From Parasponia andersonii (lineage: Eukaryota > Streptophyta > Magnoliopsida > Rosales > Cannabaceae), in the NCBI GenBank assembly GCA_002914805.1, contig JXTB01000320.1, forward strand, positions 285,247 to 349,246: a DNA stretch of 64,000 nucleotides, in the 5' to 3' direction. Positions 12,726 to 25,000 of this stretch are shown in pieces (the first letter of the stretch is position 1; every line of letters begins with the position of its first letter). A program made the position numbers and the translations under genes. The notes under the pieces were generated by a model, which worked only from the letters and a program-made list of their open reading frames with translations, was not told the origin of the DNA and did no database searches.

Positions 12726-13066
12726 TTAGTCCTTGATCTGTTTGATATGACCATGGGATGGTTTGGCATAAGTATTAGCCAAGGTGGCCCAAGCCTCCTG
12801 AGAGGTGGTGCTGCAGGCAAGAAGAGGTTAGATGGGTAAAGAGACTGCACCAAGGAGTGCACTAAAGATAAGATGATCCTGACGCTTCCATGTTATGTAG
12901 GCTGGATTTAGAGCCGACTTACCACTAACGGTGATGGTTGGTGTGGGACTGGGATGAGAACCATCGAGAAAGCCATAAAGATCATATCCTTCTAATAGAC
13001 TTCTGNGAAAAAAAAAGAGGAGAGAAAGTAAAAGAAAGGAAAAGAAAACAGGTCAGAAACGTGATA

Positions 13067-13078
13067 GCTCTGATACCA
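13067..13078 (-). promoter_or_regulatory. Primer binding site, initiator Met tRNA
   Basis: On the minus strand the bases directly after the 5' LTR read TGGTATCAGAGC, the usual complement of the plant initiator methionine tRNA 3' end. No spacer separates it from the LTR. Confidence 0.88.
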
Positions 13079-13314
13079 TATAGAAGTTGGAAATAATGAC
13101 TTACTTTTCATTGAATAAAGATAAGGTATATATACACGTATAAGAGATTGGGTTGTTGACCAAATCTCAATTAATAGAAAATCAAGTATTTTAAAATTTA
13201 GCTAATTACCTAATCTATGGGATTTGTTGTCAATACATATATATATAAAACATAAATAGCAAACTAATAAGATAATTACATAAATACATAAGTAATAAAT
13301 TAATTCCTCTAATA
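13079..13314 (-). repeat. Copia LTR (5' LTR in element orientation)
   Basis: Partner of 8738-8972, with scattered substitutions and one or two small indels. Followed at once by AAAAC at 13,315-13,319, which matches the left flank. Confidence 0.9.
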
Positions 13315-14899
13315 AAAACAATCCAGCTCTTAAACAAAAATACTTCCCTCATGTACACGTGCCTGTACTCTTTCACCTCTTTCTTACACTTGGTTTTATT
13401 TTTTCTTCCTTCTCTTTACTACTTCTTCGCATTCCATTGGAAACAACGAGCAGGAACTTCTTCAATATCTGACACATTGATAAATTGAGCTAATATTGAC
13501 CATGATTTTTGCAGATCTGATATGCTCTGAGAAATTTTGGGTTTTTTTTAATCATAATTTTGACCATGATTTTTGCAAATTTGAATGTCTTGACCCAGAA
13601 CTTCCACATGCTCTGCAAACCCACATTGTAAAAGGCTGAGAAAATTACAAGCATTAGAGAGCTTCCTTGCCCTTACCCAAGGGTATTGCAACTTTTTGGA
13701 GTTTTTTTTTTTTTTTTTCAAAAAGCTATAGCATTTAAAATTGTTGACTTTATTTCACCATCTGAGAGTTACATTCATTTTCATTTTTATTTTTGGATTA
13801 ATTGTAGAGATATAAATACACTTTCACTTATATGTGTTTGAAACTATATATTTATATAATATTTTATTGTGTGTATACACATATCTATATCTATATATAT
13901 AGATATATAGATAATTTATTTACTAAATTTCAATCTTTGATCAATTCTATTAGTTTTTTTTTTCCGTAATTTAAAGGGAGAAAAAAATGACAGAAAGTAA
14001 TAGAATTTGTATAATTTTGAAAAAGAAAAGGAAAAAAAAAAGATGTTCATGTTTGCAAAAAAATCTAATTAGAAAAAAGTTTTTTCCATTATTATTTGTT
14101 AGTCATAAATTTATTAGAAGAGAGTTTGTCTAGTTACTTTCCTCCTTGAGTTAATTTTATGAGAGTGAAGAAGACAGTAAGGTGTTTAAGTTGGTTCAAT
14201 TTACTGGTCAATTATCCTTTTACTATTGTATGATGTGTAAAAAAATTTAATATAGCTAGATTCATGTTGTTGATCTTTTATGCCTAGGATTTCTTTTTTC
14301 TTTCTTTTTGTTTTTTTTTTGAATTTAATCAAGAAGAAAGTACAGGGAGAGAAAGAGCAATTACTGTGTAAGAGTTACTTGTTTTTTCCTTGAAAGATCT
14401 CGGATTCGAAATTTCGATTAACCAGAATTTGGGATTTTAATTCAAGTACGAGGCTTGGGGAGGGGTTTTCACTATTCAAAATTATGAGTTTGAAAATTTC
14501 TGAAAAAAGGGGTGTTTTTGAATGTTATTATTGGCTCTGGTTGGAGTTCAGTGCATGTGCTTATGAAGTCAAATTCTCGATCTGTGATTTCAAGTCGTAG
14601 ATTAAGGGGTCATTATTTTGGGAAGTTTCGTGATATTTACACCGCATTAGGTGTGGTCGGGTTGGTCTCTTTTGCCAAGGATTGGGTCCCACAAGAGAAG
14701 AACTGGGTCAGGCTCGAACTAGAATTTTGGTCCCCCAAATTCCAACTCTAGAGATAGAGCCGAGGGAAAAAGGTGTGCCTCTGTCGAAGCCAAGTCTCAG
14801 CATTTGGGCTTGGTAATTGAGAATGGGGGAACACGATGGTATGTCTCATAGGATTTTCCACATGAAAAATGAGGTTGGTGCGATTTTGTATATTACATT
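13315..14899. other. Region between the Copia and Tat elements
   Basis: The first 5 bases are the right AAAAC duplication. The following pyrimidine-rich stretch is probably the rest of the Gypsy 3' LTR, since its composition resembles 8560-8640, but the LTR end was not found. An AT palindrome of TATA/ATCTATA repeats lies at about 13,875-13,915. The frame at 14,512-14,751 (79 codons) matches nothing I recognise. No gene is supported. Confidence 0.4.
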
Positions 14900-15042
14900 T
14901 GTTTGCAAGTGGCCAATCTGGCCTCTCCGACTCGATCTGAAGTCAACAGCACTCTAGGATAGCGAGGATACATGGACAGTTGGTAGATACGGTATCAGCA
15001 GTTCAGAGACACGTGGATAGCCTGTAAGAATCGTTTCTAATA
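14900..15042 (+). repeat. 3' end of the 5' LTR of the Tat element
   Basis: Bases from about 14,907 to 15,020 align with 26,713-26,848; the clearest shared piece is CAGTTCAGAGACACGTGGA. Sequence further left shows no match to the 3' LTR, so only the last 140 bases or so of this LTR remain, or the rest has diverged. Confidence 0.65.
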
Positions 15043-15043
15043 G

Positions 15044-15062
15044 TTTGGTGCCATCTGTGGGA
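15044..15062 (+). promoter_or_regulatory. Primer-binding-site-like motif
   Basis: TTTGGTGCCATCTGTGGGA follows the LTR end. This TTTGGTGCC...GTGGGA form is usual just after the 5' LTR in plant Tat elements. The tRNA it pairs with was not determined. Confidence 0.55.
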
Positions 15063-15699
15063 ACGTTGAGAGTGAGAGAAAGGGTAAGAGTCTCACAACC
15101 GTGCTCTCCCCGAACAAAAAAGCCATACAACATCGGATGATACCCTCAAGAATGACAACCAGGAGCACACGTCCTGACGCCAAAGGAAGCTCCTGGGAAG
15201 CACAACCAGGTTTGGAGTAAAAGCTGGATCAAATGCTTGCCGCCTTGGCAGAAGTAAACAGGAAGGCGGAGATGGCCCACGAGGCCGTCATAGGCCTAAA
15301 AGACGAAGTCGCAGAAGTGCATAGAGATAATGCCTGCCTTGAAGGACTGTTGGCAAGCCAAGCCAAGAGCGGGCGAAGGGAGGACTTCGACGAGGAGGTC
15401 CAATAAGAGTATAGGGATCAACTACCGAGGGAAGTTCCCACCCCATCCAGGTTGCGGATGCAAGGGGAACGACAAAGTCAGACAAGGCCTTTCCGGGCAG
15501 GGGCGGCGACGGACGGAAGATACCAGAAGAGCCTGGAAGGTGCGCTTCCCAACTGGAAATAAGAGATGATGGCAGAGCTAAGTAAGAGGCTCGGGCCCCA
15601 TCACAGCCAGACCCCCGATGATCTAGCAGAACAGACCGTGCAAGGGATCAACTGGATAGCCTTCGTCGACTGGATCTAGCTAGAGCCCAAGCCGAAGGA

Positions 15700-17205
15700 C
15701 TTTGTAACCCCGACCTTCAGACCGCTCGAGGGAAAAACCGACCCCTTCGACCACATATACCATTTTTAGCAGAAGATGGCCCTGGAAACCAAGGACGAGG
15801 CTGTGACCTACAAAGTCTTCTCCACCACCCTGGCGGAACCAGCCCTGTTATGGTTCAGACAACTCCCAGAGAAGTCTGTAAGCGGGTTTGAAGATTTTTG
15901 TAATTTTTTCTTAAAACAATACGCTGGCGTCCGGAGGCAGCAAAAAACCATGCGAGACCTCGACCGGTTGGAGCAATCCGCGAACGATTCTCCAAGGGAA
16001 TATTTGTCGCATTTCTTAGAGGTAATGTCCTTATGCACAATGCCGATTCGGCCGAAGCCGCGAGCTCGTTTGTCAGAGACCTGCAGCCAGAATCGATGCT
16101 GTCGGACCATCTGCTCTTGAATTTGCCATACAACAAGAAAGATGTCCAGGCAAAATTGGAGGGAGTATTTAGGGTACTAGAAAGCTACCAGAAAGCGCCC
16201 AAGGCCTCCACCGCGATAACAACAGTGCCAGCACAAATCCCAGCCATGCAAGGAATCAAGAGGCCCGCGCTGGCCTAGGGGCTAGCTCCGAAGCAGGGAG
16301 TCCTGACCCAAGCTGATCAGGAACGCGGCAAGAGGAGGAAGACATTTAAGGACCCTCTACCGAAGTACGAGCTCAACATACCGATCGATGTGATCTACCT
16401 CCAGAACAGAGACATGGGCATTTTCAAAGATCTGTCCAACTCCAATGTTCCTGAGCACATGAAGAACAGGATCAGGTACTACCAATTTCACAAAAATCAC
16501 AGGCATGATACCATCAACTGCGGTAGCCTTTACGCGCAGGTTATGATGGCGATCCAAGTCGGCAAGTTAAAGCAATACGTGAAGACAGGCAGAAGCCAGT
16601 CTATGAAGGATGCCGTAGGTCCTGAAAAATGAAAGCAGACCCAAGCCTTCGGGTCAGGAAGCAGGCCCTGAGGATATTGCCGACGATTATAGGCACACCA
16701 GAGCTGACCTAAAGCCAGGAAGAGAGGGAAAATACTAGAAAAGAACCTAAGAAAGGGTGAAACGCCTGACAGGAATGGGGCATTCCGTGAACCACATGAC
16801 GACGGGAGGAAGATACATCTCTGTTGCCCCTATCGCCTTCACCCAGCAAGATCTAGCCACGGTGCGCCCACCCATGATGACCTCCTGGTAATTAAACTGC
16901 AGATCAACTCTGCTTTAGTCGGGAGGGTCCTGGTCGACGGTGGGAGTAGTGTCGACATCCTGTTCCTCAGCCCGTTTGAGAACATGGGCCTGAATTGGAG
17001 TGCGCTCAGGCCGACCTATCAGCTGCTGTTCACCTTCAACAGCACTAAGGTCAGCCCCTTGGGCATTGTGACTCTGAAGGTCTATGCTGCGGAGAGGTGC
17101 CTGGATGTAGACTTTATCAACATCGATTGCCAGTCCTCCTTCAACGTCATCATGGGAAAAAGATGGATCTACGCCATGCATGGGGTCACCTCCACCCTCC
17201 ACTAA
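15700..17205 (+). pseudogene. Tat gag and protease remnants
   Basis: The capsid-like gag region is clear at about 15,776-16,270, with the block LWFRQLPEKSV and a Q..SLxxYxxRF-like stretch near 15,970. A further gag part lies at 16,320-16,630. The protease begins near 16,880; its active-site block reads VLVDGGSSVDILF at about 16,930, which is the form seen in plant Gypsy proteases. Frames change several times across the region. Confidence 0.75.
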
Positions 17206-17359
17206 GTCCTGAGATGTCAATCAAAAGATAATACCTACATAATAGATATTAAAGGAGACTAAACCTCTATGAGGAAGTGTTTTACGACCACCTCAAGGGG
17301 GACTGATGCGAGTGCGAATGTCTCCACAGGGGACAGATAGCAATCAAAGGACCATCTGC

Positions 17360-18800
17360 CAGCGTACATGAAGCGGATCGAAGAGGAGTCTGATGGGCCA
17401 GAAATCACGGTTGAGGAACTAGTGGTGGTCCTTTTGAAAGAAGTAGAGCTGAAGAAAGTAGTCTTGATCAGGGCTCTGCTGCTCGAAGAGGAAAAGAGCG
17501 AGCTGTTGGAATTTCTTAGGTGGAACAGTGACGTCTTCGTGTGGTCCCATGATGACATGCCTGGAATAGACCCCACGCACACCTGCCACTGACTGAACAC
17601 AGACCCCAATTTTCCACCGGTCAGACAGAAGCCCCAAAGGTTCGTGCCAGAGAAAAACAAGCGATCAACAAGGGGGTCGAGATGCTACTAGAAAACGACC
17701 TAATCATGGAGTGCGTATACCCATGCCGAGTCTCCAACCCGGTGGTGGTAAAGAAGAAAAATGGCGATGACCGGACCTGCATAGATTTCACCAATCTAAA
17801 CAAGGCTTACCCAAAAGACAGCTTTTCGCTGCTAAAGATCGATCAAATTGTCGATGCGATGGCGGGGTTCGACAGGATGAGCTTCCTAGATGCCTACTCT
17901 AGATACAACCAGATTCCCCTATATGAAGAAGACCAGATCCATACAGTGTTCGTTACGGAGAGAGATCTGTATTGTTACAAACACATGCCATTTTGCTTGA
18001 AGAATGCAAGAGCGACCTACCAGAGGCTCATGAACAAAATGTTCGCTGAGCTGCTGGGGAAAACGATGGAGGTCTACATCGACGACATGGTCGTAAAGAG
18101 CAAAGAAGCTTCGGACCATCTGGGGCATTTGGATGAATGTTTCCAGATTTTGAGGCACTACCAAATGCATCTGAACCCTAAGAAATGCGCGTTTGGGGTG
18201 TCCTTCGGCCATTTCCTGGGGCATTAAGGCCAACCCAACCCAGTTGTCCTCAACCACAGATGTACAGAGACCCTCGAGCATTAGGGAGTTCCAGCGCCTA
18301 ACCGAAAAGATAGCCGTACTCAGCCAGTTCATCTTCAAAATGTCTTACCGATGTAAACCTTTCTTTCAGTGCATAAAGAAAAGCTCCACAGTCGTCTAGG
18401 GGGAGGAGCAGGACAAGGCACTGACGGAGCTCAAACTATATTTAAGTCACCTGCCTATACTGGCTTCTCCAACAGAGGGGCAGCGCCTATATGCTTATTT
18501 GGCAATATCCGAAGTAGCGATTAGCGCCTAACTATTCGTCGAAGAAGACAGCAAGCAGAAGCCGGTGTTTTACGCTAGCCGCATGCTCCTGGACATCGAG
18601 ACGCGATACAGTATGGTGAAGAAACTGGTTCTCGCTTTGGTTAACGCCAAGAAAAGACTAAGGCAGTACTTCAAGGCACACTCGGTTACAGTGTATACGT
18701 ATTTCCCATCCGGCAAATCTTGGTCAAATCGGACCTATCGGGATGACTGACCAAATGGGTCATCGAGCTGGGGATATACGAGTATCGGCCTCGAGTGGCG
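17360..18800 (+). pseudogene. Tat reverse transcriptase and first RNase H remnants
   Basis: Reverse transcriptase is best preserved at 17,682-18,227: the DRTCIDFTNLNKAYPKDSF block, then YIDDMVVKSK holding the catalytic YxDD at about 18,076. The first RNase H domain lies at about 18,390-18,720 (KPVFYASRML block). The region keeps long readable stretches but is interrupted. Confidence 0.85.
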
Positions 18801-18815
18801 AAGAAGGAATAAGTC

Positions 18816-19391
18816 ATGGTAGACTTCCTAGTGGAAATCCAATCCATCGGCGAGCCGTGCGACCCACTCCAGATGTCTCCGGCTCACATCCCTTCAACCT
18901 ATACCCTCTACACTGACGGATCCACGAACGCCTCGGGGTCAGGTATCGGAATAGTCCTGCAGACCCCAGCAGGACTTAGGGTAGAGAAAGCTTTGAGGCT
19001 TAGTTTCCAGGCAATGAACAATAAGGCGGAGTACGAGGCACTACTTGAAGGACTTGAGCTGGCTCTGCACTTCGGAGTAGAGAACATCACAGTAAGGACT
19101 AACTCAAAGCTAATCGTGGGCCAGGTCAGGGGAAACTTCGAAGTAAAAGAGCCAAGATTACACAGGTACTTCTCCAGGGTAATGAGGGCGAAAGCCCGCT
19201 TTAGCAGCTTCGATATCGAACAGATACCCAGAGAGATGAACCAAAAGGCCGATGAGCTAGCTAGAAGCGCGTCGCTCGAGGGGATGACCGAACACACGGA
19301 GATTTTGCTAGAGGGCCAAAACATGAGAGACCCTTTGGAGACCCCCGCATGCCATGTTTTGCGACTGGCTCTAAAGAAGAAGGCTAGATGA
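18816..19391 (+). pseudogene. Additional (archaeal-like) RNase H domain of the Tat element
   Basis: A 191-codon stretch separate from the retroviral-type RNase H upstream. It shows the blocks YTDGSTNASGSGIG, NNKAEYEALLEGL and MNQKADELAR, the acidic-residue pattern of the RNase HI fold. A second RNase H between the Gypsy RNase H and integrase is a defining trait of the Tat lineage. It is the longest well-preserved piece of this fossil. Confidence 0.85.
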
Positions 19392-19549
19392 GACCCATCA
19401 CCTAATACCTGGTGTCACGAAACCTGCCGGCAGACCCCTAAAGAGCGAGGTCAATCAGATTGAAGGCTCCCCGATACTCGATGGTGGAGAGCCGACTGTA
19501 TAGAAGATCAACAATGGGACCAATGCTGAGGTGCGTAGGTCCCGCGGAG

Positions 19550-20610
19550 GCGCAGAAACTGATGGAGGAAATCCACAAGGGAGCGTGTGGCAACCACTTT
19601 GGTAGGCATAGCCTCGCCTACAAGCCTTAACTGCTAGATACTTCTGGCCCTACATGATGACCAAGGCAGCCCAGTTTGTCAAGAAATGTGACAAGTGCCA
19701 GAGGTTCGCCCCCCTGAAACGCCGACCCGCGGAAGAGCTCTATTCAAACATAACTCCTTAGCCATTCGCTAAGTGGGGTCTGGACATCGTCGGAGAGCTC
19801 CCCAGAAGTCCTAGGAGAAGAAGGTATGTCTTACTGGCCACCGCTTATTTCACCAAATGGGTAGAAGCTGAAGCCTACGCGACCGTCAATAAGGCAGACA
19901 CGATTAACTTCATTTGAAAAAACATAATTTATCGATACAGAATCCCGAAGAGATACGCGTTGATCATGGCACGTAGTTCTAGGATGCCAAGCTTAAGGAG
20001 TTATGTGATTTGTATGATATAAAACTCAGCTTATCATCCGTAAACAATCCCTAAGGGAACAGCTAAGCAGAGGCGGCAGACAAGGTCATATTCGGCAATA
20101 TAAAAAAGAACTTGCAGGAGGCTAAAGGAATGTGGTTAGAAGAGCTACCGGCCGTCGTGTGGGCCCATCGAACTACGGAGCGGAGATAAATGGGAAGAAC
20201 ACTATTCGCCATGGTCTACGGGTCAGAGGTTGTGATCCTGACCGAGATTGGCCTCCCGACCCTTCGCTCCGAAGTGGTAAGAGATGCCTCACTGAACAAA
20301 CAGCAGCTGAGCCGTAACACAGACCTCCTGGAAGAAACAAAGGACATGGCTCTGGTCTATCTGGCCTCATACCACCGGCAAGTTAGGTTTTACTACACAA
20401 AGAAGGTTAGCGCTCGTCAGTTTAATGCCAGAGATTAGGTCTTGAAGGTCAGAACAAGAAATTCCTCGAAGCTAGACTCTAACTGGGTCGGGCCGTACGA
20501 GGTGATCAAGGCGCTTGACAATGATGCGTGCGTCCTAAAAGAACTCAAGATCGGGACGAGCCTACCTAAAACGTGGAATGCCCAGCACTTGAAAAAATAC
20601 CACGTGTGAG
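19550..20610 (+). pseudogene. Tat integrase remnant
   Basis: Zinc-binding motif similarity (KCDKCQRF near 19,695) is followed by a catalytic-core region starting near 19,760 (WGLDIVGEL block). The C-terminal part with a NWVGPYEV-like block lies at about 20,480-20,510. Several breaks are present. Confidence 0.75.
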
Positions 20611-20734
20611 ACACATGTAAATGCTTGTATTATTAAATAGCTTAATTCCAAAACAGGTTAAGGTATCTGCCACATGGACTTATCCATTGGACTGCTATGT
20701 GAAAGGGTCTACCCCTAATGCTAGACCCCACGAA

Positions 20735-21190
20735 CTATTCGCACAAATAACGACCGTACTATGGGAATCACATCATGCAATAAAATGCTTACCGATGGCC
20801 CGAGAAAACGTGCGGAGAGGAATGAGCTACGCAATAAAAATTTGCCAGCAGACCTCAATAACGATCTTACTATGGGAATCATATCGAGTAAAAAATACTT
20901 GCCGATGGCTCGAGAAAACGTACGGAGAGGAATGAGCTGCGCAACAAAATGCTTACCAGCAGACCTCATTAAAGATCGTACTATAGGAATCACATCGTGC
21001 AATAAAATGCTTGCCGATGGCCCGGAGAAAACATACGAAGAGGAATGAGCTGCGCAATAAAATGCTTGCCAACAGACCTCATTAAAAATCGTACTATGGG
21101 GATCACGTCGTTTGCCGATGACCCGAGAGGACGTATGAAGGGTAACAGGCCGCGCAACAAAAATTTACCACTGACCCTCAAGGAATACCT
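20735..21190 (+). repeat. Tandem repeat, about 110 bp, about four copies
   Basis: Units share GATGGCCCGAGAAAACGT, GGAATGAGCTRCGCAA and a CAGACCTCATTAAAGATC-like part. Anchors at about 20,795, 20,903 and 21,017 give a period of 108-114 bp, with a shorter fourth copy near 21,116. It lies in the spacer after integrase, where Tat/Ogre-type elements often carry tandem arrays. Confidence 0.8.
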
Positions 21191-21234
21191 ACAGGATGGG
21201 GAAGAGTTGAATAATAAGACCCTCCCAAGAAAGC

Positions 21235-21440
21235 ACCTAAGCTACATGTAAGCCAAAGGTAAACAGGGCCAGGGTCTACCCATTGGAAGTAGACCCTCAC
21301 CAGGGAGCACCTTAGCTATGCATAAGCCAAAGGTAAACAGGGCCTAGACCCTCCCCAGAGAGCGCCTTAGCTATGGATGGACTGAAAGTGGATGAGGCCA
21401 AGGCCTACCCGTTGGAAGTAGGCCCAGACAAGGCCAAATA
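21235..21440 (+). repeat. Second tandem repeat, about 70-90 bp, up to three copies
   Basis: Imperfect units contain AAGCCAAAGGTAAACAGGGCC, CCAGGGAGCACCTTAGCTATG and CTACCCRTTGGAAGTAG. It follows the 110-bp array within the same spacer. Confidence 0.6.
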
Positions 21441-22078
21441 CGAAAGCAGAAATTAAAACCAAATTCTGTCTATTATTGCTTGAATTACAGAATGCATGGT
21501 CGACAGGGACGCAGACCCGGTGACTTTATTTGTAAGAAGCAGGCCTTAGACGAACTTGCAAAGACACATCGGAGTGATAACGCCCTGTTTGCTCCCGGTA
21601 AGAGCCGAGCCCAGGCCTCTTCCTTTGTAGCTATGGGTCCAAGCAGTGGTCGACCAATCCCTAGAGCTGGTTCCTAGTGCGTTCTCATTTAGGGTCAGAG
21701 AAGTCCAGCCATACACGCGGATCAAATTCTGCTAAGACAAGTCATAACAGAAATTATACATCCTCAAAGTCGGACGAACCGGAACTCACATCCCGATCTC
21801 CAAAGCTAATCTTGTCAATCATAGTATGAGGGGAATTCACTAAGAACTCCAAATCATATACGATTAGGCTAGACCTAGAGGTCGGCCGTATTGCCGATAA
21901 GGGAATGGCATCGTATATGATATCCGACCCTGATCACGAATGCAGGCAACAAAAAAAAAAAAAAGAATAAACGTGAGAAAAGTGCACCATTTTTATTATT
22001 TAAACAAGTACTTGCAATAAGGGTCAGCTTTATATAACACAGTTAGTACTTTACAAATACACAAAAGAGTGAGGGGCC

Positions 22079-25000
22079 CTAATTACCTCTGGCGAGGGGA
22101 GTGATATCGGCTTCAGCGCTTGAACCAGCTTCGGCAGAGAACGGCATACTGGGGTTAGAATCGTCGCTAGAAAAAACGACCGCACTTGACCCTCTGCTAG
22201 TTAAAGCACCAGGGCCAGGCTGACCCCCAGGAATCTCCGTGGCTTGTTCTAGCAGACCGGAAGCGGGGACAATCTCTCTGGCAACAGAGGCAGATGTAGA
22301 GGGCCCATTTTTTTCTTCGTCGAGCATCTTCAGTACATCAGCAGGGTACATAATGTTAAGCTTATCTCTTAACTCCTGCATGTAGTACCTGACGGAATAA
22401 TGGTTCTTCTCGATACCCTTCTGCTCATCGAACTGGTCTGGCATTACCATCTCCGCGTGGCCCTCAAATTCCTTATTCTCCTAGCCAGACCTACAGCTCT
22501 CCGCAGAAAGGATATCTACCTGTCTCTGATACTTTATCTTCAGCTTCTCTGCATCCGCCAGCCTATCTCTCAGTGCCGCTAGCCTCAGCTCTGCTTGCCA
22601 TTGTGATAGGTCGATCAAAAGAGTGTTAATATCAGCGAGATCTTCGCCACGCTTGCGAGACAACTCTACATAAGCTTCTATCAGTTTACTGTGATCCAAA
22701 TAGAGATATCAGATTACCTCGTTGGACCGGTCGAGCCTGCACTACAGGGAATGGGCCTCTAGCTTGGCTTTCACCTCGACTTTCCTGGTCTTCTTAGCCT
22801 CGTCGACGGCTCTGTCACGAGCAATGAAAGTCAGCCCTATCTTCGCCCCTACATTCTGCAGCTCCTGCTCCTTGACCTTGAGCTCGGCTTGGGGCAGCAT
22901 GGCAGCCTTGGCCTCCGAGCGCAGACCCGGGACCTCAGCTTCGAGAGACCGGACCTTCCTCTTTACCTCGGCCAACTTGGCGACAAGCTCCTCAACTTGA
23001 CCATCTCGACGCTCAGAGTGTGGGCCACCGCGCTGCTGATCTTAGCCTCATCCAAGGTCCGATACAGGTCGAAATCCGCCCTCGATATGGTGAGGGTGGC
23101 CAAGCTCCGCTCACTAATGTGAGAGGAATAGAAGAACTAGATAGCGGCTAGCTGCAGAATATAAGAAAGGGAAGTCAATGTTCAGCAAAGATGCCGAGAG
23201 CCAGGTGGCGACGGTCAGACGAGCCAAAACCTGTACAATGCTGCGGTCGGCAACGAGCTCTAAGTTCTCTAGAAAGAGTGCCTCCAGCTCGAACTCCGCA
23301 GCTGGACCCTCTCCCTGGGCATTATCCACGTCCGGGGAACGCGAATCCACCCTGTCGACTGCAAGGACACCTTTACCCCCCACCAAGTGCGCTTCAGTAG
23401 CTTCTTTCGACGCTCCCAAAGTGGCGAAGGTAGGGGCGGTAAAAAGTAGTGTGTCGCCAGGTGCACTTTCGCCGATAGCTGGAGGTGGCGCATCCTCAGT
23501 AGAAGAAGCCACGACGACTGTTGCGGCTTCGGCTACCACCTCCCCTGGAGACCTGCCTGGCTATGATTTTTCGGTATTGTCTTGACTAACTTTTTCAGAC
23601 GGGCTACCTCGCGTAGACCTTTTCTTCCTCATGAGGGTCAGGGTAGCCCCATCATCATCGTTATCGGAAGAAAGGGCAGTCCTGCCTCTCTTCCCCGCCG
23701 GGTTTTCCTCCCCCTTGGATGAGTCGACTTCGCGACCCCACTTCATAGAGACTGGGGGAGCGGAAAACAGCCGAGACTTCAGCCTCGGACCCCTCCGCTG
23801 AGCTCGACAATCTTCCCACGAGAGCGGGCAACGCCGGACCCCGTGCCCTCCTTCGAACCAGGGCTGGGGGCGGAAGAAGTCAGAGCAGCAGGTTCCCCTG
23901 GCAGGCTCAAAGGCGCCCCTTTGCCATATACGATCTTTATGGCCGGCGCCTTCCGAGTCGCGGGCTCACCTGCCTCTAGAGAAGGCACCATGGGTGTTTC
24001 ATCTCCGGACACAAACAGATCCTCAAGGTCATCATCTGAGCCGTTCTTAGGATGACAACTCCCTGCCCCCTGGTCTCGTCCTTAGAGGACACCACCAGAC
24101 GTTGACTAGTGGGGACCTTAAATCGAGCTCTGTGTGCAACAGTGCTCCCCTTGATCGGGGAAGGGTCTGCCGAAGGGTCTATATCCGAACCTGTAAGAGT
24201 AAGCAACGTGGTTAAAACGCAGCCATAACCTGATCGACGGAGCCCTAGGGCACAAAATGAACTCATCCCTAACCCTCTTGGGGGCAGCAGCTTCCTCTCG
24301 AGGGAGCCAGATGCACTCCTCGGTCACGAACTTCACTGCCATACACGATCTTTATGGCTGGCACCTTCCGAGTCGCGGGCTCACCTGCCTCAAGAGAAGG
24401 CACCACGGGTGTTTCACCCCCGGACGCAAATAGATACTCAAGGTCATCGTCCGAGCCCGTTCTTAGGGTGATAACTCCCTGCCCCCTGGCCTCATCCTTA
24501 GAGAACACCACCAGACGCTGACCAGCGGGGACCTTAGATCGAGCTCTGTGTGCAACAGTGCTCCCCTTGATCGGGGAAGGGTCTGCCAAAGGGTCTATGT
24601 CCGAACTTGTAAGAGTAAGCAACGTGGTTAAAACGCAGCCATAACCTGATCGACGGACCCCTAGGGCACAAAATAAACTCATCCCTAACCCTCTTGGGGG
24701 CGGCGGCTTCCTCTCGACGGAGCCGGATGCACTCCTTAGTCACGAGCTTCACCGCCTCTTCATCTCGTGACTGGTCGGTGCTACTAGGTCATCGGGACCT
24801 GCCAGTAGGCTCAAGGCTGTGATCTGACGACCCACTATGGCGATGCGACTCTACTCATCTCGGTGGAACTGATTCGGAGCTGAGGCATCAAGCTGGCTTC
24901 GAAGGTTCTTGGTGATGACCCACATGTCCAGCGGAAAGAGGAGATATAAGACTATCCTTGGCATCGTGTTCATCACCTAGGGGTTCAGAACGGCTTGGAT

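Larger units (their letters stand above)
8738..13314 (-). mobile_element. Ty1/Copia retrotransposon, broken, antisense
   Basis: The element is bounded by 235-bp LTRs (8738-8972 and 13,079-13,314) and 5-bp AAAAC duplications. On the minus strand the order is LTR, Met-tRNA primer site, gag, integrase, reverse transcriptase, RNase H, polypurine tract, LTR, which is the Copia order. Its LTRs end TATTAG...CTATA rather than TG...CA. By eye the LTRs differ at about 13 of 235 positions, roughly 5-6%, suggesting an insertion on the order of a few million years old at commonly used plant rates. The coding region has several breaks. A single unresolved base lies at 13,006. An Ale/Retrofit-like lineage is possible but unproven. 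Confidence 0.9.

Noticed and set aside
13875-13920. Short TATA/ATCTATA palindrome as a possible regulatory site
   Set aside because: Simple AT-repeat sequence with no gene nearby.
20721-21181. Open frames on both strands in the tandem array after integrase
   Set aside because: They follow the repeat unit and have no protein-family resemblance.
20735-21190. Repeat array as a possible CRISPR array
   Set aside because: Units are 110 bp, contiguous and diverged, without unique spacers, in a plant retrotransposon.
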